From: a bacterium
GTDB lineage: Bacteria; Desulfobacterota; DSWW01
Direction of reading: 5' to 3'
Assembly (NCBI GenBank): GCA_028277985.1
Contig: JANQFG010000199.1
Span: 1 to 48,802, forward strand
DNA: 48,802 nucleotides
Positions 42,553-48,802 of the stretch are shown here, one piece after another. The stretch's first letter is position 1. Every line of letters begins with the position of its first letter. The translations under genes and the position numbers were made by a program. Under the pieces are notes generated by a model that worked only from the letters and a program-made list of their open reading frames with translations, was not told where the DNA came from and searched no databases.

Positions 42553-42686
42553 CGACTCAGGACCTCCTTTGTCGCGTCAGGAATGAGTGGCTGTCCCGAA
42601 TTTCGCCCAGGAATGAGTGGCTGTCCCGAATTTCGCCCATCGACTCAGGACCTCCTTTGTCGCGCCGGAAATGAGTGGCTGTCCCC
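42550..42686. repeat. Repeat cluster with an 88-base duplication of the radical SAM start region
   Basis: Bases 42550-42576 (start codon plus ribosome-binding site on the minus strand) recur at 42638-42664. Between and after them are three GTGGCTGTCCC cores at 42587, 42617 and 42675; the first two lack one C of the core used in the REP arrays. The duplicated start codon at 42640 opens no long frame. Confidence 0.88.
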
Positions 42687-42991
42687 AGTTTCGGGCGGGC
42701 TCGACTCCTGTTCCCACAGCTATGATGACACGTTGGTTAGGTTTACTCCATCGGCCCGTCCCCGGCTGCAGGCCCATGGCTACTTATTGTTTAAATTTAC
42801 TTATTTTTAAAGTATACTTATACTTCATATCAGCTTATAATATAGTGCTTTGTCCAGAGCTCTTCCGCCGGGGAAAAGAGGTGTCGGGCGTTCCTCAACC
42901 TCCCGCAACTGCCCCTCTTACTTGACTTTTTGGGCTGAATTATGTTGAAAGGAAGAGTTCGTTTTTCACTGATAATACGAAGGAGATACAG
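42687..42991. promoter_or_regulatory. AT-rich leader upstream of acetoacetyl-CoA synthetase
   Basis: Bases 42780-42850 are strikingly AT-rich for this genome and include a perfect TATAAT (42836-42841), though no good -35 box sits at 16-18 bases. A second candidate is TTGACT at 42922-42927, nearer the gene but without a clear -10. The region probably carries the promoter of the gene at 42992. I see no gene in it. Confidence 0.4.
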
Positions 42992-44950
42992 ATGAAGACC
43001 CCGCTTTGGAGCCCCACGGAGGCCTGGATCAAGAACGCGAACATCACAGAATTCATCGGACAGGTGAATGAGAAATACGGGAAGGACTTCAAGACCTACG
43101 ACGACCTCTACCAGTGGTCCGTGGATGCGATCCCGGATTTCTGGACGAGTGTCTGGGATTACGTGGGCATTCGAGCATCCAAGGGCTACGACCAGGTGGT
43201 GGAGGACCTGACCCAGTTCCCCGGAACCAAGTGGTTCCCTGGGGCGAAACTAAACTTCGCCGAGAACCTGCTGCGCCATCGCGACGATCACCTCGCCTTC
43301 GTGTTCCGGGGCGAGGACAAGAAGACGGCGAAGATGACCTATGCGGAGCTCTACGACAAGGTTGCCCGGCTGGCCAAGTCGCTGCGAGACCTAGGGATCC
43401 AACCCGGAGACCGCGTGGCCGGCTATATGCCGAACATGATCGAGACGGCCGTGGCCATGCTCGCGTCCACGAGTGTGGGTGCCACATGGTCTTCCTGCGC
43501 AACCGACATCGGCGCCCAGGCCGCCCTCGATCGTCTGGGGCAGATCGAGCCGAAGGTTCTCTACACGGTCAACGGGTACTACTACAAAGGCAAGACCTTC
43601 GACTCGCTGGCCAATGCGACCGAGATCGCCAAGGGCATCCCCTCCTTGAAGAAGGTGGTCGTTACCTCCTACACGGACGAGGCCCCGGATTTGAGCGCCA
43701 TCCCGAACGCGGTCTGGTTCGAGGACTTCCTGGCCAAGGGGGACGTGCCAGAACTCGAATTCGAGCAGCTCCCCTTCGACCATCCGGTATACATCATGTT
43801 TTCCTCAGGCACCACGGGCAAGCCCAAGTGTATGGTGCAGGGGGCAGGCGGGATCCTCATCAACCACCTGAAGGAGCTGTTCCTCCACACGGATCTGAAG
43901 CGCGAGGACCGCATCCTCTACATCACCACATGCAGCTGGATGATGTGGAACTGGCTCCTGAGCTCTCTCGGTGTCGGGGCAACCATCGTGCTCTATGACG
44001 GCAACCCCATGCATCCCGACGAAGGCACAGTCTGGAGAATGCTCCAGGACGAGAAGGTCACGGTCTTCGGAACGAGCGCGAGCTTCGTCAACTTCGTCAA
44101 ATCCCAGGGACAGACCCCGGGCAAGGACTTCGATCTTTCTTCCCTGAGAGCTATCTCGCAGACCGGTTCCCCTCTGTCGGCCGAGGGCTTCGAGTACGTG
44201 TACAAGGAGATCAAGCAGGATCTGCACTTCAACTCGATTTCGGGCGGAACGGACATCAACGGCTGCTTTGCGGCCGGCAACCCGATCAGCCCGGTTTTCG
44301 CAGGCGAGCTCCAGGCCGGGGCCCTGGGCATGAAGGTGAAGGCGTACGACGAAAAGGGTACGCCCGTGCTCGACGACCAGGCCGAGCTGGTCTGCGAGGC
44401 CCCTTCTCCGTCCATGCCCCTTTACTTCTGGAACGACCCGGACGGGAAGAAGTATCACGACGCCTATTTCGACGTGTACCCGAACGTCTGGCGTCACGGC
44501 GACTACATCGTGGTCCACAAGGACACAGGGGGCATCACCTTCTACGGACGCTCCGACTCGGTCCTCAAGCCCTCCGGTGTGCGCATCGGCACGGCAGAGA
44601 TCTACAACATCATCGATCCCTTCGAGGAGATCGCCGACAGCCTGGTGATCGGGCAGAACTACAAGGGGGACCAGAGGGTGCTCCTGTTCGTCCGCATGGC
44701 TCCGGGCCACGAGCTCACCGACGAGCTCCAGGCCAAGATCAAGAAGACACTCAGGGGACAGGCTTCCCCAAGGCATGTTCCAGGACTCATCGTCGCAGTG
44801 CCGGACATCCCCTACACCTTGAACATGAAGAAGGTGGAGAGCGCGATCACGAACATCGTGAACGGCAGGCCCGTGATGAACCGTGACGCCCTGGGCAACC
44901 CGGAGTCGCTGGACTACTACGAGTCCATCCTCCCGGAGCTGGAGAAGTAG
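42992..44950 (+). CDS. aacS: Acetoacetate--CoA ligase
   Basis: This 652-residue ANL-family enzyme is of the standard length for acetoacetyl-CoA synthetase. The N-terminal part (WSPTEAWI, FWTSVWDYVGI) is typical, the A3 motif reads FSSGTTGKPKCMV (about residue 270), SGGTDINGCF is the family's middle motif, FYGRSDSVLKPSGVRIGTAEIY the hinge, and the catalytic lysine lies in TLNMKKVES. It makes acetoacetyl-CoA from free acetoacetate, ATP and CoA. AAGGAGATACAG gives a strong ribosome-binding site. It stands alone on its strand, converging with the Nudix gene. Confidence 0.92.
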   Translation: MKTPLWSPTEAWIKNANITEFIGQVNEKYGKDFKTYDDLYQWSVDAIPDFWTSVWDYVGIRASKGYDQVVEDLTQFPGTKWFPGAKLNFAENLLRHRDDHLAFVFRGEDKKTAKMTYAELYDKVARLAKSLRDLGIQPGDRVAGYMPNMIETAVAMLASTSVGATWSSCATDIGAQAALDRLGQIEPKVLYTVNGYYYKGKTFDSLANATEIAKGIPSLKKVVVTSYTDEAPDLSAIPNAVWFEDFLAKGDVPELEFEQLPFDHPVYIMFSSGTTGKPKCMVQGAGGILINHLKELFLHTDLKREDRILYITTCSWMMWNWLLSSLGVGATIVLYDGNPMHPDEGTVWRMLQDEKVTVFGTSASFVNFVKSQGQTPGKDFDLSSLRAISQTGSPLSAEGFEYVYKEIKQDLHFNSISGGTDINGCFAAGNPISPVFAGELQAGALGMKVKAYDEKGTPVLDDQAELVCEAPSPSMPLYFWNDPDGKKYHDAYFDVYPNVWRHGDYIVVHKDTGGITFYGRSDSVLKPSGVRIGTAEIYNIIDPFEEIADSLVIGQNYKGDQRVLLFVRMAPGHELTDELQAKIKKTLRGQASPRHVPGLIVAVPDIPYTLNMKKVESAITNIVNGRPVMNRDALGNPESLDYYESILPELEK

Positions 44951-44964
44951 GCCGGCACACGCAC

Positions 44965-45642
44965 CTATTTCCAGGCGAAGAAGGGCTGGTCATAATGGGC
45001 AACGCGCGTGTCCCTGCCCAGGATCGCCACTTCCCTGAACTGATAGAGAAACGCGGCCGTGGGTGCCGCGATGAAGCTCTCACCCACCGGCATGCACAGG
45101 ATCGGATGATCGCTATCCACGGTGTCTTCGAGAAGGGGCGCGTCTTCTCGCAGAAGCTCCGCCACGGGGATGCGATGAATCGACTCCACCTCGGCCGGGT
45201 TCGGGGTCAAGTCCACCCCAGGACCGCACCACACCACCACCGGCGAAATCACGAAACGTGAGCGGGTCGCGAAATCATCGAGCCGCCCGATCACGTTTGC
45301 CCGGGGCAGCTCCAGTCCCACTTCCTCGGCCAGCTCTCGGAGCGCCGTGTCTTCGGGTTCTTCTCCCTTGTCCACGCTTCCCCCGGGAAGAGCCCATTGC
45401 CCGGCGTGGTTCTTGAGCTTCAGGGATCTTCGCGTGAGGATGAGGGCAGCGTCTTCGCTCGAGAAGTCATCCATCCGGATACCGTAGACGCCTCTCTCGT
45501 CGGCGACATTCACGACCGTGAGGGCCACGGCAGCCTGTTTGAGGCCCTCCCGCGCCAGGCTTCGCACCTCGAATCCCCGGAGGTTCGCTCTGATTCGCTC
45601 GAAGAATTCCTCGTTGCAGGTCAGTCGATCAGAGTCCTTCAT
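44965..45642 (-). CDS. Nudix hydrolase, probable CoA diphosphatase (NudL-like)
   Basis: This protein of 225 residues from ATG45642 (TAAGGA upstream) has a complete Nudix box (GGSVDKGEE through REL-EE-G, residues 87-109). Immediately before it the sequence LTRRSLKLKNHAGQWALPGG follows the NuCoA signature found in CoA-pyrophosphatases such as NudL. It would split CoA or oxidised CoA to 3',5'-ADP and phosphopantetheine, a housekeeping role that fits a genome rich in CoA chemistry. ATG45678 is an alternative that would overlap the DUF169 gene. Confidence 0.88.
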   Translation of the reverse strand: MKDSDRLTCNEEFFERIRANLRGFEVRSLAREGLKQAAVALTVVNVADERGVYGIRMDDFSSEDAALILTRRSLKLKNHAGQWALPGGSVDKGEEPEDTALRELAEEVGLELPRANVIGRLDDFATRSRFVISPVVVWCGPGVDLTPNPAEVESIHRIPVAELLREDAPLLEDTVDSDHPILCMPVGESFIAAPTAAFLYQFREVAILGRDTRVAHYDQPFFAWK

Positions 45643-45662
45643 TTCGTCCTTACTTCCCCTCT

Positions 45663-46472
45663 TCAGCCTTCTCCCCACGCCTTCCGGCTTCGGGCGATCT
45701 TCTTCTGAACGGTCTTCCAGGTTTCTCCCGTCAGGAAGGACTCTTCCCAGCGCTCGAGCATCTGCTCATACATCCCGTAGGGGACGGCGAAGCTCACCTC
45801 GTCCGGCCTCAAGAACTTTCGGCACGATGGATCCATCCCGCCGAGAACGGCAACCTGCTTGCCCTCGCTCAGGTACTTCAACGGCCAGGTGACCAGACCG
45901 GAACAGCCGGGACCGAATGGTGTTCTCACGGCGTCGATGTCCTCGGTCACAAAGGCTACGAGAAACGAGAGCCCTCCGATCACTTCGGGTCGCGCAAAGA
46001 AGACGACCACTTCGGGGGTCTCGTGTTCCCCAAACTGCTCGAGGGGTTTGACCACGCAGTACCGTTTCGGTGCGGGCAGGGGATCCATCGCCTCGAAGAA
46101 GGCTGCTGCCACGTCCGGCGTGGGTGCGTAATGCTCGCCTTCGAACATACCCTCGATGCCGGTCGAGATGAAGAACGGGTGCATGTTGAGATAGGGCTTC
46201 ATGAAGCCCAGGTAGAAGGCACCGCCAAGGCAGCCGAACCGCTCCTTGTCGAAATATGCGGCTGTCTTCTTCTTCCGGGCCTGCCAAACCTTGCCCAGCA
46301 TACAGGAGAAGTTCTCCTGCACGGCCATCCAGTCCACCTCTCCCTTTTCTTCCGCCTCCCGGCTCACCGGCGTTTGCGCCTTGGGTGACAGCCCGTCTTT
46401 CGGCTCCTCATCCGTGTAGAAGACGCCCATGGGCGGTTCGTCCAATCCTAACACTTCGAGAAGACGGTTCAT
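45663..46472 (-). CDS. DUF169 family protein
   Basis: This protein of 269 residues from ATG46472 (AAAGGAG upstream) matches the DUF169 pattern: a PPMGVFY N-terminus, NFSCMLGK, FGCLGGAFYLGF and a late GCSGLV. The several cysteines in conserved settings suggest a metal or cluster site, but none is proven. DUF169 proteins are frequent in anaerobes near corrinoid and nitrogen-metabolism genes. Here the gene follows a corrinoid protein gene by 21 bases, so a role in one-carbon transfer is likely, of unknown kind. Confidence 0.8.
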   Translation of the reverse strand: MNRLLEVLGLDEPPMGVFYTDEEPKDGLSPKAQTPVSREAEEKGEVDWMAVQENFSCMLGKVWQARKKKTAAYFDKERFGCLGGAFYLGFMKPYLNMHPFFISTGIEGMFEGEHYAPTPDVAAAFFEAMDPLPAPKRYCVVKPLEQFGEHETPEVVVFFARPEVIGGLSFLVAFVTEDIDAVRTPFGPGCSGLVTWPLKYLSEGKQVAVLGGMDPSCRKFLRPDEVSFAVPYGMYEQMLERWEESFLTGETWKTVQKKIARSRKAWGEG

Positions 46473-46493
46473 GGAGACTCCTTTCAAAGGGGA

Positions 46494-47126
46494 TCAAACC
46501 CCACCTATGAGTTGAAGCGCTTTGCGCGCTGCACCGCCGGCATCCTCCGCATAGCCGTCCGCACCGATCGCGTCTGCGAAGTCCTGGGTGACCGGTGCAC
46601 CACCTACCAGGATCTTCACGTCGACCCCGGATTCCCGGATCGCCCGAACCGCGTTCGGCATGTTCGCCCGGGTGGTGCTGATCAGGGCTGAAACGGACAC
46701 GAGGTCCGCTTCGTGCTCCTTGATGGCTGCGATTGCCTTTTCCGACGACACGTCCACGCCAAGGTCGACCACGTTGAATCCGGCCCCTTCGTAATACATG
46801 CACACCAGGTTCTTGCCGATATCGTGCACGTCCCCCTCCACGGCAAAGGCCACCACGGTACCGGTCATGGCTACGTCCGCCTTGGCCAGCAGCGGCTTGA
46901 GCTCGGCCATGCCGGCCTGCATCGCCATCGCCCCTACGAGCATATCCGGTATGTAATAGCTGCCGTCCGCGTATTTATCCCCCACCACCGTCATTGCCTC
47001 TTTCATAACCTCAAGCAACTCTTCCGGACTGGCTTTTTCCTCGATCGCCTCGACGGTAAGGGCCTTCGCCTCGTCCACATTGCCCGTTACGATCGCCTCG
47101 CGAATCTTCTCTTTCACACTCGGCAT
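46494..47126 (-). CDS. Corrinoid (methylcobalamin-binding) protein
   Basis: This 210-residue methyl carrier has a helical cap (residues 1-90) and a B12 domain with the lower-ligand motif D99-x-H101-x-x-G104 (GDVHDIGKN). VVDLGVDVS and LVGGAPV form the rest of the corrinoid pocket. It is 23 bases downstream of a URO-D-type methyltransferase gene and resembles, without being a close copy of, the corrinoid protein at 14569-15207. The two therefore probably serve different substrates. Confidence 0.93.
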   Translation of the reverse strand: MPSVKEKIREAIVTGNVDEAKALTVEAIEEKASPEELLEVMKEAMTVVGDKYADGSYYIPDMLVGAMAMQAGMAELKPLLAKADVAMTGTVVAFAVEGDVHDIGKNLVCMYYEGAGFNVVDLGVDVSSEKAIAAIKEHEADLVSVSALISTTRANMPNAVRAIRESGVDVKILVGGAPVTQDFADAIGADGYAEDAGGAARKALQLIGGV

Positions 47127-47149
47127 GCTTGTTCCCCCTGCTTATCCGC

Positions 47150-48403
47150 CTAGAGCGCCTTCAGACTCAGCTCCCGATCCTGTAGATTGAGGCCTCTCAC
47201 GTACTCGACGAAAGTCTCCCCTTCGAGCGAGGCCAGCGGGTACCGGCCGAACTCATGGGCTGCATCGAACATGGCGCAGATGTTCTCGGGTGCCGAATCC
47301 GGTTCGATGTTGTGGGAAGGAGCGAAAACGAACCCGCCCCCCTCCCCATATTGGGCAATGAGCTTCCTGGCCCCTTCGGTGATCTCTTCCGGGCTGCCCA
47401 GGGGCAGCAGTTGCTGGATATCGAACCCCCCCAGGAAGCAAAGGTCTTTTCCGAACTCCCTCTTCAACCGTTCGGGCTCCATGTTCTTCGCCAGGGGTTG
47501 CACCGGGTTCAAGATGTCCACGCCGATATCGATCAGATCCGGTATGACCTCGGACACGGCCCCGCAGCTGTGCAGAAGGATCTTTGCCTCCGGACGGATG
47601 TACTTTCGGATATTCTTCACGATCTCAGCGGTGTAAGGTTTGTAGAACTCCCGGTAGTCTTTCGGCGACATGAGGAGCCTCTCCTGCGTGCCGAGATCGT
47701 CATAGATCGTCGCCGCATCCACGTAGGGGCCCACCTTTCCGTAGAAGTCCGCATCCACCTGGAGCGTGATCTCGAGCATCCTTTCCGCCATCGCGTGGTA
47801 AAACTTGGGCCGCAGCTTCATGTCGATCAGCCATTTGTCCATTCCGCTCACGAAGGCGTACCCATTGAAGGGCCAGCAATCGTAGGTGCTGTCGCCCACC
47901 AGGAAGTAGTCCGTCTCCTCATGGAGGTTCCGGACCATGTCCACGAGTTCCGGCGGGGCCACCGAGGGTGTATTGGCCGGGTCGGGCCACGGATACTTCG
48001 CGATCTCCTCTTCCGTGGTCATATCCTTCATGGGGAATTCAAAGGGATCGTCGTACAGGCCGGTCTTCTTGATGCGCATCCCCATGTACCACGGCCATGT
48101 CTTCGTGCCGTCCGGCTCCTCGATCCAGAGCGGAGGGAAGGCGGGAATGAAGCGCATGTCCGAGCGGAACCTCTGAATCACGCGTTCGTCCACATTCACG
48201 ACGATATTCATCCAGGGGCTGATGTAGGGAGGGTCCGCCCCCTCGATGTCCAGGTACTCATACAACTTCGAAGTGAGCAGATAGTCCGGCGGACACTCGG
48301 TGATCCCGGAAGCGGCATGGCCTGAGAAACAGATCGGCACCCGGTCCGGCTCCTGATGATTCGCCGCTGCGTACACCCTTTCCCTTGAAGTCATTTCGCT
48401 CAT
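47150..48403 (-). CDS. URO-D-family corrinoid methyltransferase
   Basis: This protein of 417 residues from ATG48403 (GGGGAG upstream) has the uroporphyrinogen decarboxylase fold. Zinc ligands follow the MtaA plan: H-x-C in LLHSCGAV and a later cysteine in LCFLGGFD. The distal active-site segment APSHNIEPD is also present. It pairs with the corrinoid protein encoded 23 bases downstream. It could move methyl groups from methylamines, methoxy-compounds or thiols. An upstream ATG48460 lies inside the EF-hand gene and is rejected. Confidence 0.88.
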   Translation of the reverse strand: MSEMTSRERVYAAANHQEPDRVPICFSGHAASGITECPPDYLLTSKLYEYLDIEGADPPYISPWMNIVVNVDERVIQRFRSDMRFIPAFPPLWIEEPDGTKTWPWYMGMRIKKTGLYDDPFEFPMKDMTTEEEIAKYPWPDPANTPSVAPPELVDMVRNLHEETDYFLVGDSTYDCWPFNGYAFVSGMDKWLIDMKLRPKFYHAMAERMLEITLQVDADFYGKVGPYVDAATIYDDLGTQERLLMSPKDYREFYKPYTAEIVKNIRKYIRPEAKILLHSCGAVSEVIPDLIDIGVDILNPVQPLAKNMEPERLKREFGKDLCFLGGFDIQQLLPLGSPEEITEGARKLIAQYGEGGGFVFAPSHNIEPDSAPENICAMFDAAHEFGRYPLASLEGETFVEYVRGLNLQDRELSLKAL

Positions 48404-48420
48404 GGCTGCACTCCCCCGAC

Positions 48421-48786
48421 CTACGGCTTCTGCTTTTCCTTTTCCTTCTTCTCTCGCCACTTCTGCATCTTCTTGCGCATCTCTTCCTGGTTCTTCTTCA
48501 TGGCCCGCTCTGCTTCCTTCTTGGTGATGAAGCCATCGCCGTTGTCATCCGCCACATCGAAGCGTTCGTTCGCCTTCCGGACCTCGTAATCCACATACTC
48601 GGTCCGGTCGATCTTTCCGTCCAGGTTTGTATCCATCTCTTCGAATCGCTTCTCAAAGGCGTCCCTCGCAGCTTTGGATACCGTGTCGGCCAGAGGCGGG
48701 ATACCGGGGCAGAACAACACCGCAAATGCCGCTACCAGGATCATCGTGGTGTGTCTCATCCTGCCTCTCCCCTTCCCGGACTGCAT
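48421..48786 (-). CDS. Exported EF-hand calcium-binding protein
   Basis: This is a 121-residue protein with a signal peptide (basic n-region, hydrophobic residues 15-26), two EF-hand loops (DTNLDGKIDRTE and DDNGDGFITKKE), and a C-terminal Lys/Glu-rich tail of about 30 residues. GAGGAG seven bases before ATG48786 supports that start; ATG48759 is possible. Its stop lies 17 bases ahead of the URO-D gene on the same strand. It is probably a periplasmic calcium sensor or buffer. Confidence 0.85.
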   Translation of the reverse strand: MQSGKGRGRMRHTTMILVAAFAVLFCPGIPPLADTVSKAARDAFEKRFEEMDTNLDGKIDRTEYVDYEVRKANERFDVADDNGDGFITKKEAERAMKKNQEEMRKKMQKWREKKEKEKQKP

Positions 48787-48802
48787 TTCGGTGCTCCTCA
48801 GG

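Overview
The window is about 49 kb of GC-rich bacterial chromosome. Its gene content points to a strictly anaerobic deltaproteobacterium (Desulfobacterota-like). The signs are a glycyl-radical-enzyme activase, two corrinoid protein/URO-D methyltransferase pairs, cobalamin-binding-type radical SAM proteins, an EFR1-type flavodoxin-ferredoxin, DUF1302/DUF1329 envelope proteins, a sigma-54 activator and several families of palindromic intergenic repeats. The taxonomic placement is inference; no rRNA or tRNA gene is present.

Layout. (1) 1-3275: a promoter-led glycyl radical enzyme activase, a mosaic of short repeats, then pepD. (2) 3303-19403, minus strand: fourteen tightly packed genes that look like one 16-kb catabolic operon. 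In transcription order they encode an alcohol dehydrogenase, DUF1302 and DUF1329 envelope proteins, a corrinoid protein and a URO-D methyltransferase, a CrtI-like FAD oxidoreductase, an SDR, an FMN oxidoreductase, an acyl-CoA dehydrogenase, a thiolase-fold protein lacking its nucleophilic cysteine, its DUF35 partner, a MaoC hydratase and two acyl-CoA ligases. A large sigma-54 activator with a TPR-like region and a GAF-like region is transcribed divergently (19565-22681). (3) 22682-27264: a MITE-like inverted repeat, then an APH-type kinase, an orphan ADP-forming acyl-CoA synthetase alpha subunit and an exported alkylsulfatase-like metallo-hydrolase. (4) 27518-30990: a TetR regulator flanked by two copies of a TTGATCAA-type palindrome, then a radical SAM protein and a dehalogenase-like hydrolase. 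(5) 30997-38375: EFR1 flavoprotein, Ski2-like helicase, Ddl, an RNA polymerase omega subunit with a long acidic tail, and an AsmA-like protein. (6) 38376-42700: a RAYT transposase between two REP arrays, a VOC protein, a glutaredoxin-FTR fusion, a 59-residue small protein with its own terminator, and a radical SAM protein whose start region is duplicated by a repeat. (7) 42992-48786: acetoacetyl-CoA synthetase, a Nudix CoA-diphosphatase candidate, a DUF169/corrinoid/URO-D set and an EF-hand protein.

How the genes may work together (inference): the large operon reads as a pathway that brings a hydrophobic carboxylate through the envelope (DUF1302/DUF1329), activates it with CoA, desaturates it (branched-type acyl-CoA dehydrogenase), hydrates it (MaoC with the catalytic Asp/His) and cleaves it with a thiolase-fold aldolase/DUF35 pair like the Ltp2/ChsH2 enzymes of steroid side-chain breakdown. 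A corrinoid methyl-transfer pair is embedded in the same transcript. That combination is the most likely new system here; its substrate cannot be read from the sequence.
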